Source of the DNA: Streptomyces sp. NK08204
GTDB taxonomy: Bacteria > Actinomycetota > Actinomycetes > Streptomycetales > Streptomycetaceae
NCBI RefSeq assembly: GCF_020400585.1
Contig: NZ_JAINVF010000008.1
Span: forward strand, 124,001-188,000
DNA length: 64,000 nt
Direction of reading: 5' to 3'
Below the pieces are notes generated by a model. That model saw only the letters and a list, made by a program, of their open reading frames with translations. It was not told the origin of the DNA and did not search any database. This document shows positions 1 to 8,181 of this stretch, piece after piece. How positions within the stretch are numbered: the first letter of the stretch is position 1; each line of letters starts with the position of its first letter. The translations under genes and the position numbers were made by a program.

Positions 1-471
1 CTGGTTGGCGCAGCCGGTGGAGCAGGTCAGGGCGGTGGTGTTGGTGACCAGGGCCACCTTCGCGGAGGTCGCGCTCATCGCCATGGTGCCGGTGGCGTCC
101 GGGGTGGGCAGCGACGCGCCGGTGCCGGCACCGGCGCCTTCCTGGACGAGGTAGTAGTGGCCGGGCGCGATGGTGCCCGACAGGGCGGTCTTCGACCAGG
201 TGGACGCGGACGCCGAGGCGTACTGCACGGTCCAGCCGGACAGGGACACCGTGCTCGTACCGCGGTTGTACAGCTCGATGTAGTCATTGGTGAACGGGGC
301 CCCCGAGTTGCCTCCGCCGCCGTAGACCTGGCTGATCACGATGTCCGGGGAGACCGCGTACGCGGCGCCCTGGGACGGCGTCAGCAGACCGGCGACCGCG
401 ATCGCGGTGGCCGTTGCCGCCGCACATCGGCGCGCGGCACTTCTTCCTGACTGTCTGTTGCCTGACTGCAC
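1..471 (-). CDS. secreted lamin-tail-domain protein (C-terminus cut by window edge)
   Basis: The frame is open from a GTG at 471 to the window edge (157 codons). GGGAGG lies 6 bases upstream of the GTG, which decides the start. The first 40 residues are an Arg-containing n-region, an Ala/Thr-rich hydrophobic stretch and a cleavage-like GAAYA, so a signal peptide. The mature part begins with the hallmark of a lamin tail domain: DIVISQVYGGGGNSG, then NDYIELYNRG, LSGWTVQY and a GHYYLVQEG strand. In bacteria such domains are extracellular beta-sandwiches at the N-terminus of secreted nucleases, phosphatases or adhesins. The catalytic or anchoring part would lie to the left of position 1, so the role of the whole protein cannot be read here. 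Confidence 0.85.
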   Translation of the reverse strand, partial: MQSGNRQSGRSAARRCAAATATAIAVAGLLTPSQGAAYAVSPDIVISQVYGGGGNSGAPFTNDYIELYNRGTSTVSLSGWTVQYASASASTWSKTALSGTIAPGHYYLVQEGAGAGTGASLPTPDATGTMAMSATSAKVALVTNTTALTCSTGCANQ

Positions 472-606
472 TGGATCCCTCCCGACGGCAGGTGACACTG
501 ACGCCGGGAACATTGGCAGCGGAAGACGCACCTACGCGCGTCAACCGGTCAACATCCAGTGAAAAAAATGGAAGCGGAAGGCTCCGACCGCGGTGCGGTT
601 CTCGGG

Positions 607-825
607 CTAGTGGCTGCTCTCGCGGTCGAGGACGCGGCGAGCCGCTTCGGCTTCTGCGGCTGGTGGGGACAGTTCGTCGAGGGTGTCGAGTTCGTCGTCT
701 GCTTCCAGTTCCCGTTCCCAGGCGGCGGCGAGCCGTTCCTGTTCGTCGCGAGGCTTGGCGCCGATGGTCTCCCGGTGGTCCGGGTCCAGGGCCGCCAGGA
801 ATCGTCGAACCGGGTCGGTCGGCAT
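607..825 (-). CDS. small acidic helical protein, unknown function
   Basis: A 72-aa frame begins at ATG 825 with AAGGAG 6-7 bases upstream. It is rich in Glu, Asp, Arg and Ala and looks alpha-helical and soluble. The stretch DPVRRFLAALDPDHRETIG followed by a charged helix resembles small uncharacterised actinobacterial proteins. No catalytic motif, metal ligand or membrane span is visible. It stands alone between the secreted protein on its left and the MerR regulator. The ribosome binding site and codon bias support it as real; the function is unknown. Confidence 0.6.
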   Translation of the reverse strand: MPTDPVRRFLAALDPDHRETIGAKPRDEQERLAAAWERELEADDELDTLDELSPPAAEAEAARRVLDRESSH

Positions 826-1208
826 GCGGTGCTCCTTGTCGCGGGGAAGGGATGCCGCTTCGGCTCAGCATGGCCAACCGGCCGTGGGCGGGCGGCCCGA
901 CACGGCCTGACACCACTCTGATGGCCGAGCCGCCCGCCGTCCCCCACGGCCAGGTCGGGCGTCCTCGGCGCTCGAGGCGGGTGCGGGGCCGTCCCGGGCG
1001 AGGCCGGTGTCGATGAGTCGGTCCGTCGCCGGACCGGTGACCTTGTCGGACACCTCGTCGCCGGTGGCAGCCGACATGAGACGGGCCGCGCCGGCGTCGT
1101 CGGTGACATCAGCCACCATGGACGGTATCCGGCCGGCGGCCGTCGGAAGCCGGTTGCACAGAGCGCGGCGACGGGGCGCGATCCCAGGCGCCGCCGACGG
1201 CGGCGGGT
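826..1208. other. 383-bp gap, no convincing gene
   Basis: No convincing gene. A minus-strand frame from ATG 1119 to 865 would encode 84 residues with a plausible start (MVADVTDDAGAARLMSAATG), but it has no ribosome binding site and its second half is low-complexity Pro/Arg/Gly typical of shadow frames. It could be a decayed remnant. Nothing else stands out. Confidence 0.4.
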
Positions 1209-1676
1209 TCAGTGAGCACCCGGCGAGCGGATGGGAGCCCACAGCCGGTCGGCGTCGCCGGCGGCGAGGCGGCCCCGGTAGACGTCGATCTTGTGGCCGA
1301 TGAGTCTCAGGTTCTCCTGGAGTTCGGCGATCCTGGCCAACACCTCGTCGCGGTGCGACTCGAGCAAGTCCAGTCGCTCTTCTTCGTTGCCCTGGCCCGC
1401 CGCGACGAGCTCTGCGTAGCGGCGGATGCCCCTGATGGACATGCCGGTCGCCCGCAGCCTGGTGCAGACGGTGATCCACTCGAGGTCGAGTCGGTGGTAG
1501 CGCCGTCGGCCGGCGTCGGTGCGGTCGACGGGGGTGACGACCAGACCGACACGTTCGTAATAGCGGAGGGTATGCACGCTGACGCCGGTACGGCGGGCGG
1601 CCTCTCCGATGCTCAGGCCCGCCTGCGGAACTGACGGACGGTGTTCGGATTCCGGCTGCGGATTGACCTCGACCAC
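1209..1676 (-). CDS. MerR-family transcriptional regulator
   Basis: 155 aa from GTG 1676, with AGGA 8 bases upstream. After a short tail, the winged helix-turn-helix signature of MerR regulators runs from about residue 21 (LSIGEAARRTGVSVHTLRYYERVGL) through the wing (GRRRYHRLDLEWI). A long dimerisation coiled coil follows (about 105-140). No metal-binding Cys cluster is seen after the helix, so it resembles the organic-signal or stress MerR types (ligand unknown) rather than metal sensors. It is divergent from the MFS exporter starting near 1749; MerR regulators usually act on such a shared intergenic promoter, so the exporter is the likely target (inference). Confidence 0.93.
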   Translation of the reverse strand: MVEVNPQPESEHRPSVPQAGLSIGEAARRTGVSVHTLRYYERVGLVVTPVDRTDAGRRRYHRLDLEWITVCTRLRATGMSIRGIRRYAELVAAGQGNEEERLDLLESHRDEVLARIAELQENLRLIGHKIDVYRGRLAAGDADRLWAPIRSPGAH

Positions 1677-1748
1677 GCTCTAGATCCTAGCGTCGATGTC
1701 ATTCGCCGTTCAGGCCTTCACCCCCCTGCCGGTCGTCGGCAGTGCCTC

Positions 1749-3284
1749 ATGACAGGACACCTCCGCATGCCCGAACTCAGCCGACGCCGCAGGCTCCTGG
1801 TGCTGGCGATCTGCTGCGCCAGCGTGATCGTCGTGGTGATGGACATCTCCATCGTCAACGTCGCCCTGCCGTCCATCCGTCGCGATCTGCACGCCTCGGT
1901 GTCCGGCCTGCAGTGGACGGTCGACGCGTACACGCTGGTGCTGGCCGGCTTCCTGGTGCTGGCCGGCTCCACCGCCGACCGGGTCGGCCGTCGGCGCGTC
2001 TTCCAGCTCGGCCTTGCCGCCTTCGGAACCGGCTCGCTGCTGTGCGGCCTGGCGCCGAGCCTCGACTGGCTGATCGCGGCGCGGGCGCTGCAGGCCGTCG
2101 GCGGCACCATGCTCAACCCGGTGGCGATGGCCATCGTCGCCACCACGTTCCCTGAACCGGTCGAACGGGCCCGGGCCATCGGCGCGTTCGGCTCGATGAC
2201 CGGCCTGTCGCTGGTGCTCGGACCGATCCTCGGGGGCGCCCTGGTCGATGGCTTCGGCTGGCGGTCCGTCTTCTGGATCAATGTGCCGATCGTGGTCACG
2301 GCGATCGTGTGCACGGCACTGTTCGTACCCGAGTCCCGCGCTGCCCGGGCACGCCGGTTCGATCCCGTGGGCCAGATCCTGGTGATCCTGGTACTGGGCG
2401 GCGTGGTCTTCTCGGTCATCGAGTCGAGGAGCATGGGCTGGGCCTCGCCGGTCATCCTGGGTCTGCTCGCCGTGGCTGCGCTCGGTGTGCTGGGCATCCT
2501 CGGCTACGAACCACGCCGCGCCGACCCGCTGTTGGAGCTGCGCCTGTTTCGCAGCGTGCCGTTCGCCTCGGCGATCCTGATGGCGCTCTTCGCTCTGTGC
2601 GGGTTCGGCGCGTTCCTGTTCATGACCACTGAGTACCTGCAGGACGTACGCGGCCTGTCGGCGCTGGTGACCGGAGTGTGCCTGCTCCCGGTCGGCGTCC
2701 CGGTCGTGGTGCTCTCCCCGGCCACCGGCCGGCTGGTCGGCGCGCGCGGCCCCAGGCTGCCGCTGCTGATCGCCGGGGCAGCGCTGGCCCTGGGCGGCGG
2801 CGCGTCGCTCCTGCTCGGACCGGCCACCCCACTGCCGACCGTGCTCGCGACCTACCTGTTGTTCGGCATCTTCCTGAGCACGGTGAACCCGCCGGTCACC
2901 AACACAGCGGTCTCAGGCATGCCCCGCTCGATGGCGGGGGTGGCCACCTCGCTGGCGTCCGCAGGCCGGCAGACCGGGACCACCCTGGGCGTCGCGGTCT
3001 CCGGAACGATCGTGGGACCCGCACTGCCCGGCGGCGGGACGGTGTTCATCACTGCGGAACACCGCGTGTGGTGGATGGTGCTCGGCCTGGGGACGGGCAT
3101 CGTGGTGCTGGGGCTGCTCAGCACGGGGCGGTGGGCCTTGGACACCGCGGCGGGAGCGGCGGCATTGTTCGAGGAGGTGGATCGCGGTGTGGACGTTCCG
3201 ACCGCCACGAGGGCCACCGTTGATCGGCAGCGCCCCCACGGCCCACGCCAGGACCACCATGGACGATGCGTTGACCTCCACTGA
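1749..3284 (+). CDS. MFS drug-efflux transporter, DHA2 (14-TMS) family
   Basis: About 511 aa. Conserved DHA2 features are seen: VVVMDISIVNVALPSI in the first membrane segment, LQWTVDAYTLVLAGFLVLAGSTADRVGRRR for the segment 2-3 loop (motif A), and a motif-C-like GLSLVLGPILGGALV in segment 5. About 14 hydrophobic segments are present, ending in a cytoplasmic Arg/His-rich tail. Proton-coupled export of drugs or metabolites is the family role. The start is 1749 or ATG 1767; the latter has AGGAC upstream and would remove six residues. It is divergent from the MerR regulator, which probably controls it. Confidence 0.92.
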   Translation: MTGHLRMPELSRRRRLLVLAICCASVIVVVMDISIVNVALPSIRRDLHASVSGLQWTVDAYTLVLAGFLVLAGSTADRVGRRRVFQLGLAAFGTGSLLCGLAPSLDWLIAARALQAVGGTMLNPVAMAIVATTFPEPVERARAIGAFGSMTGLSLVLGPILGGALVDGFGWRSVFWINVPIVVTAIVCTALFVPESRAARARRFDPVGQILVILVLGGVVFSVIESRSMGWASPVILGLLAVAALGVLGILGYEPRRADPLLELRLFRSVPFASAILMALFALCGFGAFLFMTTEYLQDVRGLSALVTGVCLLPVGVPVVVLSPATGRLVGARGPRLPLLIAGAALALGGGASLLLGPATPLPTVLATYLLFGIFLSTVNPPVTNTAVSGMPRSMAGVATSLASAGRQTGTTLGVAVSGTIVGPALPGGGTVFITAEHRVWWMVLGLGTGIVVLGLLSTGRWALDTAAGAAALFEEVDRGVDVPTATRATVDRQRPHGPRQDHHGRCVDLH

Positions 3285-3356
3285 CGTGCTGGCAGCGCAC
3301 CTGACCGTCTCGGCAGCCCGACGTGCATCGCCGCACCCCGCACCATGTCCGGCTAG

Positions 3357-3620
3357 TGCCTCGGTTGGATCTTCGACCCTCGGTGCGCCGGACGGGGCTA
3401 CGCCACCGAAGCGGCGCGCGCCCTCGCCTCGCCGGCTTTTGACCAGTTGGGAGTCCACCGGGTCTTCGCCCGACTCGATGTCCTCAACACCGCATCGGTA
3501 CGCGTGTGCGAGCGCCTTGGAATGCGCCGCGAGGCGCATCTGGTCGACAACGACCTCGACGGGGACCGTCGGGGCAGTGAGTACGTCTACGCGGTGCTTG
3601 CCCACGAGCGGAAGAACTGA
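3357..3620 (+). pseudogene. GNAT acetyltransferase remnant (C-terminal half, RimJ/RimL type)
   Basis: The frame just after a TAG at 3354 translates, through to TGA 3618-3620, as the C-terminal 87 residues of a RimJ/RimL-type GNAT N-acetyltransferase. It contains the acetyl-CoA loop with WIFDPRCAGRGYATEAARAL, then VFARLDVLNTASVRVCERLGM and REAHLVDNDLDGD. The N-terminal half is absent and the preceding bases give no start codon or matching frame, so this is a 5'-truncated relic. It sits directly behind the MFS gene, suggesting a deletion that joined the two. Too short to be active. Confidence 0.8.
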
Positions 3621-4037
3621 GCGTCAGCCTTGCCGGTGTTGACCGTTCACGCGGCTTTCGCCGAACGCCGCCCCAACGGATGCCCTTCTCGCCACGGATG
3701 CGGGCGGGCGCTCGCACCGTTGGGCGGCCAGCACGCCGGGATGGCGGGCGTTCTCGTTCCGCCGGCGTAAAGAGGCGTGCAGGGTGGGCGTCTGCGCGGT
3801 GTGGTTGCCGTGGTGGGAGGTGGGGCGGCGGTGAACGGCCACAGCGGTCCGAAGTGGGCCTCGATCCGCGGGTGACGTACATCCGTCCGTACGGCGTGCG
3901 GCACTTGGTCGGTCCGGAGTTCTTCCCTCCACCCGCCCACGATGCGGTTCGCGATCGTGCTCGACAACCTCTCCCCGTACCTGACGAGGAAAGAAGGAGC
4001 GAGAGCCGTTTCGGCTGCCCCAGTAATGTGGCTTCGC
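3621..4037. other. 417-bp gap without a recognisable gene
   Basis: Lies between the GNAT relic and the kinase gene. Frames here are short or Arg/Pro-rich on both strands. GAAGGAGCGAGAG around 3990-4003 looks like a ribosome site but no good start follows at the right distance. I see no repeats or hairpins that I would defend. Confidence 0.4.
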
Positions 4038-4940
4038 ATGACCGACTCCGCGATCGAGATCACCGCAGACCTGGTCCACAACCTGCTGCAGGAGCAGCAT
4101 CCGGACCTTGCAGGGCCGGCCATCCGTGAGGTGGTGGGCGGCTGGGACAACCAAATGTGGCGCCTGGGGGACGACTTGGCGGTGCGCATGCCGCGTACAG
4201 AACGTGCCCCGGAACTTCAGCGCAAGGAGTGCCGGTGGCTGCCCGTACTGGCTCCACGCCTGCCTCTGCCGGTTCCGAACCCTGTACGGATCGGTGAACC
4301 GTCCGCGCGTTTCCCGAAGCCCTGGACCATCATGACGTGGGTTCCCGGCGAGCCGCTGGACTGCTCCACCATCAGCCGCGGCGACCACGCGGCCGACGCA
4401 CTGGCGGGCTTCCTCAGAGCGCTCCATGTGGAGGCGCCCGCTGACGCGCCGATCAGTGAGGACCGCGGCGACCACCCCAAGAAGTGCACGGACGGCTTCG
4501 ACCACTTCTTCCACGCCGTCGTCCCCGACGACCTCGCCGGCGAGGTCCGGGCCGTCTGGGAGGATGCCGTCGCGGCGCCCGAGTGGGAGGGCTCGCCGGT
4601 CTGGGTGCACGGTGACCTTCATCCCGCGAACGTCGTCGTCTCGGACGGGACGCTCTCGGGCGTGATCGACTTCGGTGACGTGTTCGCCGGCGATCCGGCG
4701 TGGGACCTCGCGGCCGCATGGGTGATTCTTCCCGCGGGCGCCGCGTCACGCTTCTTCGACGTGTACGCCCAGGCGGACGAGGGGACGATCCGGCGCGCCC
4801 GCGGGCTGGCCGCTCTGAAAAGCCTGTTCCTCATGCTGATGGGCCAGAACGGAGACCGGGGTCTTCCCGGCGGCAAGCCGACATGGGGACCCGCAGGCCG
4901 GGCAGCGCTCGATCGTGTTCTGAGAGGCAGTCCGATGTAG
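4038..4940 (+). CDS. aminoglycoside phosphotransferase (APH) family kinase
   Basis: 300 aa from ATG 4038; an in-frame extension upstream to 3942 is possible but looks non-coding. The family core is clear: an ATP-lobe with GGWDNQMWRLGDDLAVRMPR, the Brenner catalytic motif HGDLHPANVVV (catalytic Asp) and the magnesium-binding DFGD about 20 residues later, followed by DPAWDLAAAW. APH-like kinases phosphorylate aminoglycosides, macrolides or homoserine/choline-type alcohols, and the substrate cannot be read from sequence alone. No resistance partner or transporter is adjacent. A hairpin at 5014-5035 probably terminates its transcript. Confidence 0.88.
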   Translation: MTDSAIEITADLVHNLLQEQHPDLAGPAIREVVGGWDNQMWRLGDDLAVRMPRTERAPELQRKECRWLPVLAPRLPLPVPNPVRIGEPSARFPKPWTIMTWVPGEPLDCSTISRGDHAADALAGFLRALHVEAPADAPISEDRGDHPKKCTDGFDHFFHAVVPDDLAGEVRAVWEDAVAAPEWEGSPVWVHGDLHPANVVVSDGTLSGVIDFGDVFAGDPAWDLAAAWVILPAGAASRFFDVYAQADEGTIRRARGLAALKSLFLMLMGQNGDRGLPGGKPTWGPAGRAALDRVLRGSPM

Positions 4941-5013
4941 GCACGCAGCGACGCGCTCATCCCGTACCCGCTTGCCGGAGCGACTCCGGCGCCGCGACGT
5001 CGTTCTCACATCG

Positions 5014-5035
5014 TTCACGAGGCCGTCCTCGTGAA
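5014..5035 (+). terminator. hairpin downstream of the APH-family gene
   Basis: Perfect 9-bp inverted repeat, TTCACGAGG and CCTCGTGAA with a CCGT loop, about 75 bp after the kinase stop and followed by an A-rich run (AAAACGA). It fits a GC-rich actinobacterial intrinsic terminator. Confidence 0.6.
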
Positions 5036-5166
5036 AACGAACGGGCCTCTGCCTGCTGCCAGCCGTTCGGTCCCGCGCGACTCGGTGCTCGACCTTCGGT
5101 GAGAACACTCGGCCTTCGCTGAGACAGGTCACCGTCCGTGCGCGGCAACCGTCCGCCTCGCCGCGG

Positions 5167-5541
5167 TCAGGGGTTGGCTGCGGTGAGTCCCTGGTCGTCG
5201 GGCTCCACCGCGCACCCCGGAGAGAGGATCACGGACCGCAACTCCTCGAACCGGATACGACGTGTGAAGCCCCCGTACTCGCGTACCAGGGACGGCGGCA
5301 CGCAATGACCGTGAATCAACCGGTGCACCTGCACACTGATCCCGAAGCAGGACATGGGACCGTCGGCGTCCGAGATGGAGACCTCCACCAGCCCGTAGTC
5401 CCGGCGCAGCACCTGGTCACCGGGATCGTCCAGGTAATCCGGCCCCACGGTGGCTCCCCATGCACCGGGCCCGGATCCGACTCCGGCCCCGAGGACGTCG
5501 CAGTGCGTGGCGACGTGGGCGTAGAAGTCAAGGCCGGACAC
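5167..5541 (-). CDS. conserved hypothetical protein
   Basis: 124 aa from GTG 5541, chosen because AAGGAG sits 8 bases upstream. The frame also opens further upstream, inside the TetR gene, but that part is a shadow. The sequence has a globular mix with DFYAHVATHCDVLG near the N-terminus, a central GLVEVSISDADGPMSCFGISVQVHRLI beta region and a short C-terminal tail. I do not recognise the family. The compact beta-rich shape recalls immunity-type proteins next to toxins, but no toxin gene is adjacent. It follows the TetR gene on the same strand by about 30 bp and may be co-transcribed with it. Confidence 0.65.
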   Translation of the reverse strand: MSGLDFYAHVATHCDVLGAGVGSGPGAWGATVGPDYLDDPGDQVLRRDYGLVEVSISDADGPMSCFGISVQVHRLIHGHCVPPSLVREYGGFTRRIRFEELRSVILSPGCAVEPDDQGLTAANP

Positions 5542-5572
5542 CCGCTGATCTCCTTGGTCGGGGGCGACTGCG

Positions 5573-6181
5573 TCACTGCGAGCCGTAGTACAGCCGGAGG
5601 AACTCCTCCATCGCCGCGTCGACGCCGGCGCGGTCACCGGTGGCCAGCAGGTCGAGCAGCAGACCGCGGACGGTGGCAAGTCCCAGCCTGGCGCGACTGC
5701 GGGCCGTGGCAGGATCCGCCCCTGCGCCGACCTCGGCGGTCACCAGCGGCTCCAGCCAGTCCGTCACGAGCCCGTCGAGGATCGGGGCGGCCTCGGGGCG
5801 GCCACGCAGCGCGTGCCCGCAGATCTCGAAGAAGAGTCGCTCCTGACCGGCCAGTTGAGGATCCGTCAGCTGCCGCCACAGTCGCCGCGCGACATCGGCG
5901 GGTGAAAGACCGGGCTCCGTGCGGAGCCGGACCAGCAGATCGCGCTGGCGTCGCTCCGACGTCCGGACGATCTCGACGAGCAGCTGTTCCTTGGAGCCGA
6001 AGTAGTGGAGCAGCATGCGGTGACTGACGCCGATCGCGGTGCCCAGGCGGCGCAGGCTCAGGTTCGCGATGCCGTGCGCTGCGACGTGGTCGACGGCCGC
6101 GTCCACCAGTTGTGTGCGCCGGTCCACGTCCGTGCCGTGCGTCGCCTCGCCCCCGGGATGCGGGCCGTCGGTGTCCAGCAC
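5573..6181 (-). CDS. TetR-family transcriptional regulator
   Basis: 202 aa from GTG 6181, preceded by GAGGAA at a 6-base spacing; in-frame GTGs at 6199 and 6202 are alternatives. The helix-turn-helix is clear: RRTQLVDAAVDHVAAHGIANLSLRRLGTAIGVS then HRMLLHYFGSKEQLL. The C-terminal ligand domain is all-helical. It is divergent from an SRPBCC-domain gene whose start overlaps a perfect palindrome, so local repression of that gene and self-control are likely (inference). Confidence 0.93.
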   Translation of the reverse strand: MLDTDGPHPGGEATHGTDVDRRTQLVDAAVDHVAAHGIANLSLRRLGTAIGVSHRMLLHYFGSKEQLLVEIVRTSERRQRDLLVRLRTEPGLSPADVARRLWRQLTDPQLAGQERLFFEICGHALRGRPEAAPILDGLVTDWLEPLVTAEVGAGADPATARSRARLGLATVRGLLLDLLATGDRAGVDAAMEEFLRLYYGSQ

Positions 6182-6210
6182 ATCACGTTCCTCATTCACC
6201 ACATCGCGAG

Positions 6211-6226
6211 TGTACCCATGGGCACA
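6211..6226. promoter_or_regulatory. near-perfect palindrome, possible TetR operator 1
   Basis: TGTACCCATGGGCACA reads almost identically on both strands (one mismatched pair), and flanking G and C extend it by one pair. It lies between the divergent TetR and SRPBCC genes, 20 bp from a second palindrome. It may cover the TetR gene promoter. Confidence 0.5.
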
Positions 6227-6231
6227 CGCTG

Positions 6232-6251
6232 CATGTACCGTCTGGTACATG
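6232..6251. promoter_or_regulatory. perfect palindrome overlapping SRPBCC start, likely TetR operator 2
   Basis: CATGTACCGTCTGGTACATG is a perfect inverted repeat with 8-bp arms and a 4-bp centre. Its last three bases are the ATG start codon of the SRPBCC gene (6249). Such symmetry and spacing are typical of TetR dimer operators. A repressor here would block transcription into the downstream gene, which must have a very short leader or start upstream of this site. Confidence 0.65.
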
Positions 6252-6713
6252 AAGTCTGTCACCGTGTCGATCGACGTGCCGCAGACCCCCGAGCAGGTCT
6301 ACGGCTTCCTCGATGTCCTGGCCCACCACGAGCGGTTCACCGACCACTACCTGACCGACTGGCGCCGCAGCGGCCCCGACCGCGGCATAGGATCGTGCGC
6401 CACTGTCACCGCCGCGCTGGGCGGAGTGAAGACCGACGTCACCATCGAGGTCGTCGAGGCCGACGCACCGCGGCGCATCGTCGAACGCAACGTCAGCGCG
6501 GCCGGCCGGCGCCTGGCTCACGGCGTCTACACCATCGAGCCGCTGCGAACCGGTGGGAGCCACGTGTCGTTCACGTACGCCTGGGTGCGTGCTCCGCTCT
6601 CCGAGCGCCTGCTGGCACCCCTTGTCCGGGCGGTGATGCGGCGCGCCAACCGCACGGTCATGGGACGCCTGGCCACCGAACTGGCTCGCCACGTCGGCGT
6701 CGGCGGATCCTGA
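6249..6713 (+). CDS. SRPBCC-family (polyketide cyclase/dehydrase-like) protein
   Basis: 154 aa from ATG 6249. The START/Bet-v-1-like fold shows as an N-terminal strand KSVTVSIDVPQTPEQVYGFL with a helix (LDVLAHHERFTDHYL), then a beta meander (TVTAALGGVKTDVTIEVVEADAPRRIVERN) and a long C-terminal helix rich in Arg and Leu. Such proteins bind hydrophobic ligands or act in lipid or polyketide handling; no catalytic residues are assignable. The ATG lies inside a palindrome, which argues for direct control by the divergent TetR regulator. No ribosome binding site can be seen at the usual distance, so translation may be leaderless. Confidence 0.85.
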   Translation: MKSVTVSIDVPQTPEQVYGFLDVLAHHERFTDHYLTDWRRSGPDRGIGSCATVTAALGGVKTDVTIEVVEADAPRRIVERNVSAAGRRLAHGVYTIEPLRTGGSHVSFTYAWVRAPLSERLLAPLVRAVMRRANRTVMGRLATELARHVGVGGS

Positions 6714-6873
6714 CCGCGGTGCCTGCTGTCGGTCCGGGCACGGGGCTGGGCCCGTGGGCAGCGGCCGGCGGCGGCGAGACGGGCTGGGCAGGACTGCACC
6801 TGGGGCCGGCAGGCCGGCGTTGCGATGGCCCGGACAGCTCGGTCGGCGCTGGTCCGGGGTCATCGCTGAAGCG

Positions 6874-8133
6874 TCAGCGCACGAACTCGGGGGTCGTTTC
6901 GGTGGGCACCGTGCGCATGGTCCGAAGAGGCGAAAGGAAGTTGGGCAGGGCACTCGCCGTCATGCCGGCTGCACCGATCCACAAGGTGGCTGTCGCTCCG
7001 AACACGGAGCCAGCGGCTCCCCCCAGAAGGCCACCCAGAGGAATGCCGCCCCAGGACACGAAACGGGTTGTCGCGCTCATCCGGCCCAGGAGCGGGTCCG
7101 GTGTGAGGCTCTGTTGCAGGCTCGCTTGCGTCACGACGCGGACGACTCCGCCCAGGGAAAGAGCCACCAGTCCGGTCGCCGCTGCGTACACGCTCCAACC
7201 TGGTTGCGCCAGCGGCATCAGGCAGGCCAACGGGCAGGTGACCAGCGTGGCGAGCCAGATGACGGGACCTTGCCCGACCCGCTTCGAGACCCTGGTTGCC
7301 AGCAGTGAGCCCAGCAGGGCACCACAGCCCATTCCCGACAGGATGAGGCCGACTCCGAAGGGCCGGAGGCCTGTCTCCCTCTCCAGGAAGACCAGCAGCA
7401 TGGTCTGGTACACGACCAGGAAGAGGTTGAATATCGCATCCCCCAGCATGATGGCCCGCAGGGTGGGGTGCCTGAGCACGAACTCCAGCCCCTGTCTGAT
7501 GTCGCGGCCCAGACGTCGGCGCTCACTCGGCCCTGGCGTTCGTTCCCGTTTGCGGATGGTGATCGCGAGCAGGCCCGACAGGGTCATCCCGGCCGAACTC
7601 GCCACAAGCGTTGCAGGGGCTCCCACCAGGCCGACCAGCGGACCTGCCACCGCCGGCCCGCTGATACTGGTCACCGAACGTATCGCCGAGAGCCTCGAGT
7701 TGCCCTCCACGAGATTGCCGCGTCCTACCAAGTGCGGGAGATAACTGACGTACGCGACATCGAAGAAGACAGTCAGTACTCCGTGAGCCAATGCGACGGC
7801 GTACAGCCACCAGATGCTCAGAAGGCCCGTCCACCACGCCATCGGCACCGTCAGGAGGACCAGCGCCCTGACGAGATCGGTGCTGATCATCACCGACCGC
7901 TTCCGCATGCGATCCACCCATGCTCCGGCCGGCAGTCCGACCAGGAGCGAACCCGCCGTGGTCATCGCTGTCAGGAAGCCGACCTGGAACTCGTCGGCGT
8001 GCAGCGCCGCGATCCCCACCAGCGGCAGCGCCAGGAAGATGATGCGATCGCCCAGCTGGCCGAGCGCGGTGGCGGCAAACAGACGTCTGAAGTCCGGATC
8101 TCGCAGGAGTCCTGATCGGTCGCGTGTCGGCAT
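6874..8133 (-). CDS. MFS transporter, DHA3 (macrolide-efflux-like) family
   Basis: 419 aa from ATG 8133, with AGGTGA upstream. The N-terminus LLRDPDFRRLFAATALGQLGDRI and the motif-A loop LPAGAWVDRMRKRSVM match the 12-span DHA3 drug-efflux group (MefA-like). A second half begins near residue 215 (FVLRHPTLRAIMLGDAIFN). It would export drugs or metabolites using the proton gradient. It lies 48 bp downstream of a GntR/HutC regulator on the same strand, so the two probably form one unit and the regulator may control the transporter. Confidence 0.92.
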   Translation of the reverse strand: MPTRDRSGLLRDPDFRRLFAATALGQLGDRIIFLALPLVGIAALHADEFQVGFLTAMTTAGSLLVGLPAGAWVDRMRKRSVMISTDLVRALVLLTVPMAWWTGLLSIWWLYAVALAHGVLTVFFDVAYVSYLPHLVGRGNLVEGNSRLSAIRSVTSISGPAVAGPLVGLVGAPATLVASSAGMTLSGLLAITIRKRERTPGPSERRRLGRDIRQGLEFVLRHPTLRAIMLGDAIFNLFLVVYQTMLLVFLERETGLRPFGVGLILSGMGCGALLGSLLATRVSKRVGQGPVIWLATLVTCPLACLMPLAQPGWSVYAAATGLVALSLGGVVRVVTQASLQQSLTPDPLLGRMSATTRFVSWGGIPLGGLLGGAAGSVFGATATLWIGAAGMTASALPNFLSPLRTMRTVPTETTPEFVR

Positions 8134-8181
8134 GGAGTCACCTACTGTCGGATGTGGAGGATCGGTCGACCGGCCTCAGCG

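Noticed and set aside
865-1119. 84-aa minus-strand frame upstream of the small acidic protein
   Set aside because: No ribosome binding site, and the second half looks non-coding; kept only as a comment on the gap.
5167-5679. Longer version of the 124-aa hypothetical protein starting inside the TetR gene
   Set aside because: The extra N-terminal residues are a frame shadow of the TetR C-terminus; GTG 5541 has a proper AAGGAG.
6739-6756. CACGGG/CCCGTG hairpin after the SRPBCC gene as a terminator
   Set aside because: Only a 6-bp stem, common by chance at this GC content; not strong enough to report.
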